Below are positions 1-11,457 of a stretch of 64,000 nt of DNA, one piece after another. Below the pieces are notes generated by a model. That model was not told where the DNA came from. It worked only from the letters and a program-made list of their open reading frames with translations, and made no database searches. Numbering within the stretch: the stretch's first letter is position 1; every line of letters starts with the position of its first letter. Origin of the DNA: Candidatus Uhrbacteria bacterium (lineage in GTDB: Bacteria; Patescibacteriota; Patescibacteriia; 2-12-FULL-60-25); contig JADZEJ010000002.1 in assembly GCA_020850575.1 (NCBI GenBank), positions 174,511 to 238,510 on the forward strand, in the 5' to 3' direction. Both the position numbers and the translations under genes were made by a program.

Positions 1-281
1 TAGTAGGAAACAAAATATTCTACCGCGTTATCCGGAAAAAAATCACGAAATTCATTACACAATTGTGCTGCCAAGGTTTTGTTATGCGCAATGACGAGAG
101 TTGGTTTCTGTACTTGTTGGATCACATTTGCAATCGTAAAGGTTTTTCCTGTACCCGTTGCTCCCAGCAGTGTTTGATAACGTAATTTTTTGCTAATACC
201 ATCAACTAGGCTCTCTATAGCCTGTGGTTGATCTCCTGATGGTCGGTAGTCCGATTTAAGTTCAAATTCACCTTGCAACAT
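1..281 (-). CDS. uvrB: Excinuclease ABC subunit B (UvrB), N-terminal part only
   Basis: This is the damage-recognition helicase subunit of UvrABC nucleotide excision repair. Only about the first 93 codons lie in the window; the gene runs off the left edge. Translating the minus strand from the ATG at 281 gives a start of [18 protein letters not shown], then the Walker A loop [10 protein letters not shown], then HNKTLAAQL and a VEYFVSY block at the window edge. These are the conserved opening motifs of UvrB. The gene is divergent from the DUF5671 gene, with 66 bp between the two starts. Identification is secure; the rest of the protein cannot be judged here. Confidence 0.95.
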   Translation of the reverse strand, partial: MLQGEFELKSDYRPSGDQPQAIESLVDGISKKLRYQTLLGATGTGKTFTIANVIQQVQKPTLVIAHNKTLAAQLCNEFRDFFPDNAVEYFVSY

Positions 282-330
282 ATGATTGGTTGCCTTATTC
301 TGCCACGACCTCCCCGTTATGGCTATGGTC

Positions 331-339
331 TGCTATTCT
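331..339 (+). promoter_or_regulatory. Extended -10 of the DUF5671 gene
   Basis: A TGC-TATTCT extended -10 ends 8 nt before the ATG at 348. Transcription would start at or within a couple of bases of the start codon. No Shine-Dalgarno sequence is visible, which fits a leaderless mRNA. Inferred from sequence only. Confidence 0.45.
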
Positions 340-347
340 ATATTTAT

Positions 348-989
348 ATGACCAATGAATTGCTTCCCTTTGTTAAAGAAGCGCTTAATAAAGGACTTTC
401 GCGTAAAGAGATAACCGATGCCTTATTAAAAGCGAGTTGGAAAGACGACGAAATACATCAGGCATTGAACAGTTTTGTGGATATTGACTTTCCTATCCCT
501 GTACCGAAGCGTCGTCCTTATACATCAGCGCGAGAAGCTTTTTTGTATCTTTTGTTATTTCTTACCCTATATATCAGCGCTTGGAGCTTTGGTGTCATTG
601 TCTTTCAGTTTATTAATCGTTGGCTGCCAGATGTTATGCAATTGGATTATGTCTACGATTCAACTGCGAGTGCATTACGTATGGGAACTGCATCGCTTAT
701 TGTGGCTTTTCCTTTATATCTTTGGATTTCATCAATTCTTGCAAAATCAAATAAACGAGACTCCGATAAACGTAATTCTAAAGTTCGTAAATGGTTAACC
801 TATATTACTTTGTTTGCTGCGGCCGGCGTCATTATTGGTGACACGATATCTATCGTTTTTGCCTTTTTACAGGGTGACTTGACCTTACGTTTTGTCATGA
901 AGGTATTTACGATTGCCGGTATCTCTGGGAGTATTTTTGGTTGGTATCTCCTTGATTTACGAAGTTCTGAAGATGAAGAAAAAAAATAA
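348..989 (+). CDS. DUF5671-type membrane protein
   Basis: A 213-residue protein of unknown function. The first ~45 residues form a short helical, UBA-like segment (LSRKEITDALLKASW), followed by four hydrophobic helices near residues 65-90, 105-130, 145-170 and 180-200. This order, a small helical head plus four membrane spans, matches the DUF5671 family common in Patescibacteria. An upstream in-frame ATG at 273 would add 25 residues but overlaps the start of uvrB and lies upstream of the likely -10 element, so 348 is preferred. The next gene overlaps its 3' end, suggesting co-transcription. The family call comes from recognition of the layout. Confidence 0.75.
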   Translation: MTNELLPFVKEALNKGLSRKEITDALLKASWKDDEIHQALNSFVDIDFPIPVPKRRPYTSAREAFLYLLLFLTLYISAWSFGVIVFQFINRWLPDVMQLDYVYDSTASALRMGTASLIVAFPLYLWISSILAKSNKRDSDKRNSKVRKWLTYITLFAAAGVIIGDTISIVFAFLQGDLTLRFVMKVFTIAGISGSIFGWYLLDLRSSEDEEKK

Positions 990-1446
990 TACTATGAACA
1001 TTTCCGGTAGAAAAATTTTTGTGACGTGGGTTGTCACAATGGTAAGCGTTACTGCCATTGGCGGAATGATTATTTCTGGAGCTCCATCAAAAGAACGTGC
1101 GCGACGGATCGACCAGCAACGTATTTCTGATTTGCAATCAATTTCTTCGGCTATTGATCAGATATATACCAATCAAAAAGACACTAAAAAGCTCCCAAAT
1201 ACATTAGATGAACTTCGCCAGCGCAGCGATGTTTTTGTTAGTTCTATAATTGATCCTGAAACAAATACACCATATACATACCGTATTACTGGAGCTAATT
1301 CTTACCAATTATGTGCGACATTCAAAACAGATGGAGTTGATCAAGCAGAATTATCAAAATCTGAAGGAATGTATCCGAAAAATGGTACTGATTTTTGGAA
1401 TCATTCGGTAGGCGAGAAATGTTATTCGTTCACCATTAGTAAATAG
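973..1446 (+). CDS. Single-span envelope protein, pseudopilin-like
   Basis: A 157-residue protein with one N-terminal membrane helix (about residues 15-37) and an exported domain with two Cys residues (QLCAT and EKCYSF) that could form a disulfide. The stretch around RISDLQSISSAIDQIY, followed by LPNTLDELR and a YTYRITG segment, resembles the soluble part of GspG/pilin-like proteins, but there is no clear prepilin peptidase site. The ATG at 973 overlaps the end of the DUF5671 gene by 17 nt; a second ATG at 994 is also possible. Function unknown; likely made together with its membrane neighbour. Confidence 0.6.
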   Translation: MKKKNNTMNISGRKIFVTWVVTMVSVTAIGGMIISGAPSKERARRIDQQRISDLQSISSAIDQIYTNQKDTKKLPNTLDELRQRSDVFVSSIIDPETNTPYTYRITGANSYQLCATFKTDGVDQAELSKSEGMYPKNGTDFWNHSVGEKCYSFTISK

Positions 1447-1462
1447 AGTTATTACTTTTCGT

Positions 1463-1996
1463 ATGCCACATATAGTTGTTTTACTTGGCTCAACGCGTCA
1501 TGGAAGAGCTTCAGAAGGCGTTGCGAGATACATCACCGCACAACTGCAAATACTAGGAGCCTCAGTCACATTAGTCGATGCTCTAGAGATCTTAAAAAAC
1601 CATCCGTTAACCGAAACGGATATCCCAGCCTGGATGGAAATCGCTTCAAGAGCAGATGGTTTTGTTGTTGTCTCGCCTGAGTATAATCATGGTTATCCCG
1701 GCGCTGTTAAAATGGTTTTAGATGGAGCTTACGATGAATACGAAAAAAAACCTGTCGGCTTTGTTGGAGTTTCTTCAGGTCCATTCGGTGGGATTAGAGC
1801 TATTGAACAATTAAGACAAGTTTGTGTTGAACTAGGTCTTGTTGCTGTTCACGAACAAATGCTGTTTGGATTTGCAAAAAAAGCAGTTGCGCCTGATGGG
1901 ACCTTACTTGAATTGACACATCAACCCCGTATGGAGATCTTTGGAAAAGCCTTATTGAATTGGGTTGAACGCTTAACCAACTATAAAATAAATTAA
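1463..1996 (+). CDS. NAD(P)H-dependent FMN reductase-like flavoprotein
   Basis: A 177-residue flavodoxin-like reductase. The N-terminal GSTRHGRASEGVA loop fits an FMN phosphate-binding site, and the SPEYNHGYPGAVKMVLDG motif with the later SSGPFGGIRA loop is diagnostic of the NADPH-dependent FMN reductase family (quinone/azo/chromate reductases). The natural substrate cannot be read from sequence. It follows the envelope gene by 16 nt, and a hairpin with a T-tract directly after its stop ends the transcript. Cytosolic. Confidence 0.85.
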   Translation: MPHIVVLLGSTRHGRASEGVARYITAQLQILGASVTLVDALEILKNHPLTETDIPAWMEIASRADGFVVVSPEYNHGYPGAVKMVLDGAYDEYEKKPVGFVGVSSGPFGGIRAIEQLRQVCVELGLVAVHEQMLFGFAKKAVAPDGTLLELTHQPRMEIFGKALLNWVERLTNYKIN

Positions 1997-2035
1997 AAAA
2001 TATAGCTTGTACTCTCGACAAGGCTATTTTTTTTT
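1995..2035 (+). terminator. Rho-independent terminator after the FMN reductase
   Basis: A 9-bp stem with one bulge (ATAGC-TTGT pairing with ACAA-G-GCTAT), extended by flanking A/T pairs and followed by nine T residues. It lies immediately after the stop codon. The promoter of the next gene begins in the last T of the tract. Confidence 0.8.
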
Positions 2036-2043
2036 GGTATTGT
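2035..2043 (+). promoter_or_regulatory. Extended -10 of dus
   Basis: TGG-TATTGT, ending 7 nt before the ATG at 2051 and starting right after the T-tract of the preceding terminator. The spacing predicts a transcript beginning at the start codon. There is no room for a Shine-Dalgarno leader. Confidence 0.45.
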
Positions 2044-2050
2044 CGCCGCC

Positions 2051-3028
2051 ATGATACATTGGGATTCATTTCCTAAACCAGTGGTCGCTTTGGCTCCAAT
2101 GGCCGATATGAGCGACTTACCTTTTTGTTTAATTTCTAAAGAATTAGGCGCATCTCTATTATTTCGTGAAATGGTTTCGGCTGAGGCTGTCGTTCGATTA
2201 AACCCGAAGACTCTTGAAATGGCTCGATTTGATGAAAAAGAAAGACCACTGGTACAACAAATATTTGGTGCAAATCCGGAAGTGATGGCCGAAGCCGCAA
2301 GGATCATTGAAGAACGTTATCAACCCGACGGAATTGATATCAATATGGGTTGTCCAGTTTATAATATCGTTTCAAATTTTAATGGTGCATCTTTAATACG
2401 AGATCCTGAACGAGCTTCGCGCATCATAAAACAAATGCGAGCGGCGGTACGTGTTCCGATTAGTGTCAAGACTCGCTTAGGTTGGGAAAAAGACACGGAT
2501 TGTTTAGAATTTGTCAAAGTTCTTGAAGATGCAGGAGCGAGTTTGATTTCAATTCATGGTCGTACAAAAGCACAAGGATACAGCGGTAAAGCCAATTGGG
2601 ACCGTGTTGGCGAAGCTCGAAAAAATACAACTCTTCCCTTGTTTGTTAATGGAGATATCACAACAACTGACTTAGCTAAAGAGGCTTTAATTCGCTCAGG
2701 TGCAGACGGTATACTGATCGGTCGTGGAGCTTTAGGAAATCCGTGGATCTTTACCCATATTGAACAGGGTCTTGTGGGAAATTTGATTGAACCTCCAAGT
2801 ATGGCTGAACGGTTACGAGTTGTGAGAAAACATGTCAGTATGCATTTAGCTCGTTATGGAGAAAGGGGTATGCCACTATTTCGTAAGCATCTCGCCTATT
2901 ATTTTAAGAAGGAATTGAAATCTGAGAATCCTCATGTGGACTGGACAGAAATTCGTTCGGCTTTAGTTCGAGTAAACTCATTGCAAGAACTTGAAGAAAT
3001 TTTTAAAAGAATTGAAGGAGTGAATTAA
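2051..3028 (+). CDS. dus: tRNA-dihydrouridine synthase
   Basis: A 325-residue FMN-dependent enzyme that reduces uridine to dihydrouridine in the tRNA D-loop. The TIM barrel starts with ALAPMADMSDLPF. DINMGCPVYNIV carries the catalytic Cys, and KTRLGWEKD, SIHGRTKAQGYSG, FVNGDI and LIGRGALGNPWIF are the usual Dus/NifR3 blocks. The segment after GCP reads YNIVSNFNGASL, rather different from the usual lysine/glycine-rich version. The C-terminal ~80 residues are the helical tRNA-binding part. It converges on the M23 peptidase gene with 10 bp between the stops and no obvious terminator. Confidence 0.92.
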   Translation: MIHWDSFPKPVVALAPMADMSDLPFCLISKELGASLLFREMVSAEAVVRLNPKTLEMARFDEKERPLVQQIFGANPEVMAEAARIIEERYQPDGIDINMGCPVYNIVSNFNGASLIRDPERASRIIKQMRAAVRVPISVKTRLGWEKDTDCLEFVKVLEDAGASLISIHGRTKAQGYSGKANWDRVGEARKNTTLPLFVNGDITTTDLAKEALIRSGADGILIGRGALGNPWIFTHIEQGLVGNLIEPPSMAERLRVVRKHVSMHLARYGERGMPLFRKHLAYYFKKELKSENPHVDWTEIRSALVRVNSLQELEEIFKRIEGVN

Positions 3029-3038
3029 ACGCTTACCA

Positions 3039-4274
3039 TCACTCTACATCCGGCAAATAGTTTTCCGGATTTACTGGAATGCCATTTTTTCGAACTTCAA
3101 AATGTAAATGCGGACCCGTTGAGAGACCGGCGCCAGGATCACCCGGACGACCGCCTGAAAGACCTATTTCGTCTCCACGTTCTACGTAGGTGTCCGGTTT
3201 AGCTGTGAATTTTGATAAATGTGCATATACCGTTGCCATATTTCCCGGATGGACAACCATGGTGTAATTGCCGTACATACGACCCTTTTTGTTCCATGCG
3301 ACATATCCACCAGCAGCCGATTTAACGGAAGTTCCCACAGATGCACGCACATCGGTTCCCGGATGTTCAAATAAATGACGGAATGGATAGGTCGGGTCGT
3401 GAAAGGTTGCTGTAATTCCTTTAGACGGATCTACTGGCCAATTTAATAATACGTCACCACGAGCAAGTGCTTCATCAATGGAATCTAGTTTATCTTTTAG
3501 TTTGCTTTCAAGTTTTGAAATATCGTCCGCAGTTCCTTGTTGCTGTTGCTGAAGTTCATACAAAACACGTTCAAACTCGCTTTGTTTATTTTTTGTTTCA
3601 CTTGCGAGAGATGATTTGAAATTACGTTCAGCCTCTAAGGCTAGCTCTTCTTTACGCAACCGTTTTTTCTGATCTTCTAAAGCTATTCGTTTTTTATCTC
3701 TTTGAGATTTACTATTTTCAAGATCTTGGCGTATTGATTTCACTCTCTGCAATGCTTCCATTAAGTCAGTCTGTAAACGACGATTTTCTTCTAAACGATC
3801 AAAAAATGCGGACAAAGAAGGTTCGATGAGTAAAATTTCATGCATGGGGACGCGCTCCGCACGATCAATGCGTCTTACAAGTTCGCTTGAAAGCGATTTT
3901 TGACGAATCATGCGATCATTTTGTGCTGCAATGTTTGTTTCTAAAGACAAAATTTCTAAGTGTAAAGCCTCTAATTCCTCCTTCGCTTGTTGAATAGCGA
4001 GTTGTTTCGTTGTGATCCGTGTATCTAAAATCAAAACTTCGTTTTCAAGCGTTGATTGCTGTTTTTCTTGTTCATCAATACGTCCCTGATATTTATCAAT
4101 CAGACTCCCAAGCTCGTTCACGCGACTTCGTTTGTCTTTAATTTGCTTATCAAGCTGATCAACATCACCTTTCATCCCCGTTGAATCTTGTGCGAAAACT
4201 GCTTTACTTTGCCATGATGCCTGCCCAAGCAAACATACTATAATTAACGCAAAAAAAATTTGGCGTTTCTGCAT
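3039..4274 (-). CDS. Secreted M23 (LytM) peptidase with coiled coil, EnvC-like
   Basis: A 411-residue exported peptidoglycan hydrolase or hydrolase activator. Residues 1-29 are a signal peptide ending near SKAVFA. Residues ~35-270 are a long coiled coil rich in Glu/Lys/Gln. The C-terminal ~110 residues are a LytM domain with HPGTDVRAS (first zinc ligands), YAHLSKF and GPHLHFEVRKNG. All metal-binding positions look intact, so the domain could be catalytic, unlike degenerate EnvC. This architecture acts in cell separation. The gene has its own TATACT -10 six bases upstream of the ATG and lies 15 bp downstream of gltX. Confidence 0.92.
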   Translation of the reverse strand: MQKRQIFFALIIVCLLGQASWQSKAVFAQDSTGMKGDVDQLDKQIKDKRSRVNELGSLIDKYQGRIDEQEKQQSTLENEVLILDTRITTKQLAIQQAKEELEALHLEILSLETNIAAQNDRMIRQKSLSSELVRRIDRAERVPMHEILLIEPSLSAFFDRLEENRRLQTDLMEALQRVKSIRQDLENSKSQRDKKRIALEDQKKRLRKEELALEAERNFKSSLASETKNKQSEFERVLYELQQQQQGTADDISKLESKLKDKLDSIDEALARGDVLLNWPVDPSKGITATFHDPTYPFRHLFEHPGTDVRASVGTSVKSAAGGYVAWNKKGRMYGNYTMVVHPGNMATVYAHLSKFTAKPDTYVERGDEIGLSGGRPGDPGAGLSTGPHLHFEVRKNGIPVNPENYLPDVE

Positions 4275-4280
4275 GATAAA

Positions 4281-4289
4281 AGTATACCA
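4281..4289 (-). promoter_or_regulatory. Extended -10 of the M23 peptidase gene
   Basis: On the minus strand TGG-TATACT is followed by six bases and the ATG at 4274. This predicts transcription starting at the initiation codon. It sits between gltX and the peptidase gene. Confidence 0.55.
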
Positions 4290-5768
4290 TTATAAACTGC
4301 CAATGGCAGCATCGAGTCGTTTTAGACTCATCTCTTTCCCGTAAGTTTCAAGTAATTCAAACGGACTTGGTGATTTTTCTTGTCCCGATAAAGCCACACG
4401 AACAGGCCATAAAACCTCTCCGTTTTGCCATTTTTTTTCCGCGATCCAGGTTTTTATGGTTTGTTCTATCGCCGTACGATTTCCCCATTCCCAAAATGAT
4501 TTGGATTGTGCGTGTAGAAAATTGCGTACTTCATTTAAGATTTCCTTTGCGGTTTCTGGCGATTGAGCTTTCCAAGTTAAATTAATCTCATTGTAATTCG
4601 GTTCTTGAAAAAGCGGTGAAATACATTCATGTACTTGATTTAAGCGATGTAATCGTTCACGTATTAACAATAAGGCGCGATCAAGAATTGCTGGATCTTC
4701 CACTGAAATTTTTGCCAATGGACGAACAAGTTCTAAATACGCATTCTCTGAGAGCGCCCGTAGATATTGTTCATTTATCCAATCAAGTTTTTCAAGATTC
4801 AAAATAGCACCAGATTTGTTTACGTTTTCAAGAGCGAATAATGAACGCAATTCATCATGCGCATAAATTTCGCGATCTCCGGTTGGGTTCCAACCAAGCA
4901 TGGCGACAAAATTTATAAGCGCTTCCGGCAAGTATCCTTTTTCTAGGAAATCTTCAACGGCAACATCGCCCTGACGTTTGGACAGTTTTGAGCGATCCGG
5001 ATTCAGTAGAAGCGGTAAATGAGCAAAGCGAGGCGGTTCCCATCCAAAACTAGAAAAAATGAATAGATGTTTTGGGGTCGATGAAAGCCATTCTTCGCCA
5101 CGAATGACGTGTGAGATTTGCATGTCGTGATCATCACACATGGACGCCAAATGATAGGTTGGAAACCCATCAGATTTGATAATTACTTGGTCATCAATCA
5201 GTTTCCAGTCAAAAGTTACTTGACCTCGAATCACATCATCAATTGTCACGTTTCCTTCTTTTGGTAATTTTAACCGAATGACATATGTTTCACCCGCCAT
5301 AATTCGGCGTTGCGTTTCATCAGATGCTACATTTCGACAGTGACCGTCATACATCGTTGGCTGCTTCATCAATTGCTGTTCTTCACGCAGCTTGTCCAGA
5401 CGTTCAGACGTGCAAAAACAAGGGTATGCTTTTCCCATTGTGACTAATTGTTCGGCGTAGGCCTTATGTTTTTCTTTTCTTTTTGATTGAGTGTATGGAC
5501 CGTATTCTCCGCGTTCAATCAGATTGCCCTGATCATCAATCCATACACCTTCATTTGCTTCAACGCCGCACCGTTTTAGAGAACTGCACAGATTTTCAGT
5601 TGCTCCTGGAACAAAACGTGTTTGATCAGTGTCTTCAATGCGTAAAATAAAATCTCCACCGTGTTTGCGGGCTAATAATTCATTGTAGAGCGCGGTTCGA
5701 AGTCCTCCGATATGGAGATATCCGGTTGGGCTTGGCGCATAACGCACACGAAGACGAGTTTGAGACAT
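4290..5768 (-). CDS. gltX: Glutamyl-tRNA synthetase
   Basis: A 492-residue class I aminoacyl-tRNA synthetase that charges tRNA-Glu (possibly also tRNA-Gln if non-discriminating, which cannot be decided here). RVRYAPSPTGYLHIGG at the N-terminus is the HIGH region; LRIEDTDQTR follows, and KLSKRQGD near residue 245 is the KMSKS loop. The C-terminal helical anticodon-binding domain is present and the length is normal. The ATG at 5768 places the catalytic motif at the very N-terminus; the in-frame extension upstream to 5855 is hydrophobic and implausible. A promoter with a 17-bp spacer sits just upstream. Confidence 0.96.
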   Translation of the reverse strand: MSQTRLRVRYAPSPTGYLHIGGLRTALYNELLARKHGGDFILRIEDTDQTRFVPGATENLCSSLKRCGVEANEGVWIDDQGNLIERGEYGPYTQSKRKEKHKAYAEQLVTMGKAYPCFCTSERLDKLREEQQLMKQPTMYDGHCRNVASDETQRRIMAGETYVIRLKLPKEGNVTIDDVIRGQVTFDWKLIDDQVIIKSDGFPTYHLASMCDDHDMQISHVIRGEEWLSSTPKHLFIFSSFGWEPPRFAHLPLLLNPDRSKLSKRQGDVAVEDFLEKGYLPEALINFVAMLGWNPTGDREIYAHDELRSLFALENVNKSGAILNLEKLDWINEQYLRALSENAYLELVRPLAKISVEDPAILDRALLLIRERLHRLNQVHECISPLFQEPNYNEINLTWKAQSPETAKEILNEVRNFLHAQSKSFWEWGNRTAIEQTIKTWIAEKKWQNGEVLWPVRVALSGQEKSPSPFELLETYGKEMSLKRLDAAIGSL

Positions 5769-5775
5769 GAGAAAA

Positions 5776-5804
5776 ATCTTAACTGAAACAAAAATTCCGA
5801 GCAA
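5776..5804 (-). promoter_or_regulatory. gltX promoter
   Basis: Minus-strand TTGCTC, 17 bp, TAAGAT, then 7 bp and the ATG at 5768. The spacing predicts a leaderless gltX mRNA and supports the short start. Confidence 0.55.
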
Positions 5805-5857
5805 GGTTTGAAAAAATGAACTCTTCCATAAAAATAATGTAAGATTTAACGCCAATT

Positions 5858-6628
5858 TTAAAACTCTTTAATTCCTTTTTGCTCATCAGTAAGAGCAGCC
5901 CACGGAAATCGAATAACGGCATTCCATATTCTTCCAAATCGCGATGGTTGCTGCACAAGGCGCCAAAGCCATTCAAGACCTATTTTTTGCAGTATTTTTG
6001 GGGCACGTTTTACATCGCCAGCCCAATATTCAAACGTTCCTCCAACACCTATGGCTAATTTTACGCTTGGCATACTTGCTAGGTGTCTAACGATCCATTG
6101 TTCTTGTTTTGGATGCCCAAAAGCAATGAGTAGGACATCAGGTGCTTGTTGCGTTAAACGAAAAAGTGCTTCATTTCCTTCCTCATCCATGATGCCTTCC
6201 ATGGAAACAGATCCGCCTTGTTCAGCGTAAACGGTAAGACTTGGATAGTCTTTTCGAATGTTCCATGCGGCTTTATCTGCATTACCAGGTTTTCCGCCAA
6301 CGAGACCAATTTTCCACTGATGGACAACGGCTTGTTGTAAGATCGCTTCAGCGAGAGTGACTCCGGTGATTCGTGTGGGACGCGCTCCTTTAAACCAGCC
6401 GACAAGTTGAAGACCAAATCCATCAACCAGACGCAAATCGGCTTGTCTTAAGATATTCCAATAGGAGGGTTGTTGTTTTGCCGCAAGTAAAATTTCTGGG
6501 TTTGTAGTTACCACCATGCTCGCTTGACCTGTTTCCATTCGTTTCTGAATCGCATCCAGAATTTGAACAAGCGAAAAGCCATGGATGACAAGTCCAAAAC
6601 AAGTAAATGTTCGCAGTGGTCGTTCCAT
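5858..6628 (-). CDS. WecG/TagA/CpsF-family glycosyltransferase
   Basis: A 256-residue GT26-family enzyme that transfers an N-acetylaminosugar to a lipid-linked acceptor in surface-polymer synthesis. Family marks are TTNPEILLAA, VDGFGLQLVGW, GLVGGKPGNADKA, FGHPKQEQWI and GVGGTFEYWAGDVKRAP, ending in the basic helix EWLWRLVQQPSR. It is probably attached to the inner face of the membrane. It follows atpC by 14 bp but has its own TAAGAT -10 immediately upstream of the ATG. Donor and acceptor cannot be inferred. Confidence 0.9.
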   Translation of the reverse strand: MERPLRTFTCFGLVIHGFSLVQILDAIQKRMETGQASMVVTTNPEILLAAKQQPSYWNILRQADLRLVDGFGLQLVGWFKGARPTRITGVTLAEAILQQAVVHQWKIGLVGGKPGNADKAAWNIRKDYPSLTVYAEQGGSVSMEGIMDEEGNEALFRLTQQAPDVLLIAFGHPKQEQWIVRHLASMPSVKLAIGVGGTFEYWAGDVKRAPKILQKIGLEWLWRLVQQPSRFGRIWNAVIRFPWAALTDEQKGIKEF

Positions 6629-6634
6629 TGTCGT

Positions 6635-6640
6635 ATCTTA
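6635..6640 (-). promoter_or_regulatory. -10 of the tagA-like gene
   Basis: Minus-strand TAAGAT six bases before the ATG at 6628, in the 14-bp gap after atpC. It gives the glycosyltransferase a separate, probably leaderless, transcript besides any read-through from the ATP synthase operon. Confidence 0.4.
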
Positions 6641-6642
6641 CC

Positions 6643-7065
6643 CTATTTGTGTATTCTACGTCGTTTATTTGCCACGCGATAACGAGCTAATTCACGCTCA
6701 AGAGCGGCGGCTGCGGCTGCAAATGCATTATCATCACGACGATCGGTTGCTTTCATAATGTCTTCAGCACGCTTTTTAGCCTGTTCGATGATTTCAATAT
6801 CTAAATCTTCTCCTCGTTCTGCTGTATCAGCTAAAACTCGGACTACGTCGTCTTTTATCTCGATGAAACCTCCGGAAACAGCAATATCTTCTTCTCCCCC
6901 ATCTTTTCGTTTGAGATGTGCAACCCCTGAAATGAGCGATGCTACTATAGCCTGATGTCCCGGTAAAACCGTAATTTCTCCCATGGTTGTTGGAAGCGTT
7001 ACCTGAAGAGCTTCCTCTTTAAAAAGAGTTCGTTCAAGTGTGACTAATTCAAAATGTAATGGCAT
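6643..7065 (-). CDS. atpC: F-type ATP synthase epsilon subunit
   Basis: A 140-residue central-stalk subunit. It has the N-terminal beta-sandwich (LPTTMGEITVLPGHQAI, then VSGGFIEIKDD) and the C-terminal helical hairpin (AKKRAEDIMKA through AALERELARYRVA). The ATG at 7065 is chosen because it starts at the conserved MPLHFELVTLER; a longer reading to 7104 would overlap atpD. It is the last gene of the atp operon, 19 bp after atpD. Confidence 0.93.
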   Translation of the reverse strand: MPLHFELVTLERTLFKEEALQVTLPTTMGEITVLPGHQAIVASLISGVAHLKRKDGGEEDIAVSGGFIEIKDDVVRVLADTAERGEDLDIEIIEQAKKRAEDIMKATDRRDDNAFAAAAAALERELARYRVANKRRRIHK

Positions 7066-7084
7066 AAGTGTTCGCCCAAGGGAT

Positions 7085-9366
<2,282 letters not shown>

Positions 9367-9370
9367 AGAC

Positions 9371-10909
9371 TTATCCTGAAAAAGTTTTATTCCAATCAGC
9401 AATCGCTTTTTTTATTCCTTCTTCAATTTCAGGTTCAAGCGTTCGTTTATCGGCAATCTCAGTAATTAACGTTTCCGCATGCAAATCAAGATGTGCATGG
9501 AATCCAGCTTCCCAATCTTTAACTTTATCTGTTGGAATTGTGTCGAGATACCCTCGAGTTACGGCATATAGAATACAAACTTGGTGAGACATGGACATCG
9601 GCTCATATTGACCTTGTTTTAAAACCTCAACCGTACGACGACCTCTTTCGATTTGTTTTTTTGTAGTCTCGTCCAAATCTGTTGCAAATTGAGCAAAAGC
9701 TTCGAGCTCACGAAATTGCGCAAGGTCTAAACGCAATTGACCGGCTACTTTTTTGGTTGCTTTCGTTTGGGCTGATCCTCCAACACGTGAAACGGAAAGT
9801 CCCACATTAATAGCCGGTCGAATGCCCTTGTAAAATAAATCGCTTTCCAAAAAAATTTGACCATCGGTAATGGAGATTACATTTGTTGGAATATAGGCCG
9901 AAATATCTCCACCTTGGGTTTCAATAATTGGTAGAGCCGTAATAGAACCACCGCCATTTTCTTTATTCAAACGACAAGCTCGTTCCAATAAACGAGAATG
10001 GAGATAAAAAACATCACCCGGATAGGCTTCACGACCAGGCGGACGACGAAGCAGAAGCGAAACCTCACGATAAGCCCAAGCATGTTTTGATAAATCATCA
10101 TAAACCACCAGAGCGTCTTTTCCTTTTTCCATAAAGTACTCAGCGATTGCAACACCGGCATACGGCGCAATATATTGAAGTGAAGCTGGATCAGATGCAC
10201 CTGCGATAACAATGACCGTATGTTCCATGGCGCCTGTTTCTTTCAACTTCTGCATAATTTTAGCTACCTTGGATTCTTTTTGTCCGATAGCAACATACAC
10301 GCAGATAACTCCCGTATCTTTTTGTTTAATGATCGTATCAATGGCGATTGCCGTTTTACCGGTTTGACGATCACCAATAATCAATTCGCGCTGACCACGA
10401 CCAATTGGAATCATGGCATCAATCGCTTTAATTCCAGTTGCTAATGGTACATTAACTGGCTCACGAGTCATGACACCCGGAGCCACTCGCTCAATAGGCA
10501 TGTCTTTTTTTACTTTAAATTGTGGGCGTCCATCAATCACCTCGCCAAGCGGATTTACAACACGACCTATAATTTCATCACCAACCGGGATCGACATTAT
10601 TTTTCCTGTTGATTGTGCAGCTTGACCGGCTGAAACAAATTTCCAGTCACCTAAAATCATGGCACCAACACGATCATGCTCTAAGTTCAAAACAACACCT
10701 TTGGCTCCACTTTCAAAATTTATCAGTTCTAATGATTTTGCATGAGCTAAGCCGGCGATTGATGCAATACCATCACCAACATCTCGCACGATGCCACGTT
10801 CAGCAGTTTCGCTGGAAATTTCAAAATTCTTAATTTGTTCACGTAAACGATCAGCGATTTGGGCGGCGGCGGTTACGTTTTTGAGATTTGATTCTGGCAT
10901 ATGATTCAT
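9371..10909 (-). CDS. atpA: F-type ATP synthase alpha subunit
   Basis: The 512-residue non-catalytic nucleotide-binding subunit of F1. The P-loop GDRQTGKT lies near residue 175; [29 protein letters not shown] and the conserved GGSAQTKA segment with its catalytic Arg (SVSRVGGS) are present. The start at 10909 abuts the atpH stop exactly; a second ATG nine bases downstream (10900) is equally possible. Length is normal. Confidence 0.96.
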   Translation of the reverse strand: MNHMPESNLKNVTAAAQIADRLREQIKNFEISSETAERGIVRDVGDGIASIAGLAHAKSLELINFESGAKGVVLNLEHDRVGAMILGDWKFVSAGQAAQSTGKIMSIPVGDEIIGRVVNPLGEVIDGRPQFKVKKDMPIERVAPGVMTREPVNVPLATGIKAIDAMIPIGRGQRELIIGDRQTGKTAIAIDTIIKQKDTGVICVYVAIGQKESKVAKIMQKLKETGAMEHTVIVIAGASDPASLQYIAPYAGVAIAEYFMEKGKDALVVYDDLSKHAWAYREVSLLLRRPPGREAYPGDVFYLHSRLLERACRLNKENGGGSITALPIIETQGGDISAYIPTNVISITDGQIFLESDLFYKGIRPAINVGLSVSRVGGSAQTKATKKVAGQLRLDLAQFRELEAFAQFATDLDETTKKQIERGRRTVEVLKQGQYEPMSMSHQVCILYAVTRGYLDTIPTDKVKDWEAGFHAHLDLHAETLITEIADKRTLEPEIEEGIKKAIADWNKTFSG

Positions 10910-11449
10910 TTAAGTAGTAGTGGTCAAGGTTTTTTGTAATTGTTGGATTTTTCCTTTGAGCGTAGCGTCATGTACCCAGGTTCCGGATTGGAATTGAAGA
11001 CCTCCCAAAATTGAAGCATCGACTTTTACTTTAAGAGTAACCGTTCCATTCCACATTTTTTCAAGTTTTTTACTTATTATTACTTTTTCATTTTCATCCA
11101 ATTCGATAGCCGATGTTACCTCAACTTCGTGATGATTCGCTTTTTCTGCCACTAGAGCCCGAACCGTATCACAGAAGAGGCCAAAATCCGTTAGTAGCTG
11201 TTTTGACATTAGAATCAAGACTGTATTGAGAACGAAGGTATGAACTTTATTCTCGATGGCTTTTTCCAGAGCATTTTTTCGCAGTTGTAGGGGTACGCTC
11301 ACTTCTGATAAATCCTGAATGAAAGAAGCAGATTCTAAAAAAAGTTGTTCAATGACTTCGATATCACGGACGATTTGCAATACATTATTTGCCTCGATTG
11401 CCGAATCAACGAGAGCAGTTGCGATATCTTGATGATGACGTTTCGACAT
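10910..11449 (-). CDS. atpH: F-type ATP synthase delta subunit
   Basis: A 179-residue peripheral-stalk subunit linking F1 to the b dimer. It has an N-terminal helical bundle (ATALVDSAIEANN through LTDFGLFCDTVRALVAEK) and the C-terminal VTSAIELDENEKV and DASILGGLQFQSG motif typical of the family. It lies between atpF and atpA as in most bacterial operons. Divergence is high but position and motif make the call firm. Confidence 0.92.
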   Translation of the reverse strand: MSKRHHQDIATALVDSAIEANNVLQIVRDIEVIEQLFLESASFIQDLSEVSVPLQLRKNALEKAIENKVHTFVLNTVLILMSKQLLTDFGLFCDTVRALVAEKANHHEVEVTSAIELDENEKVIISKKLEKMWNGTVTLKVKVDASILGGLQFQSGTWVHDATLKGKIQQLQKTLTTTT

Positions 11450-11457
11450 ACTGGCGA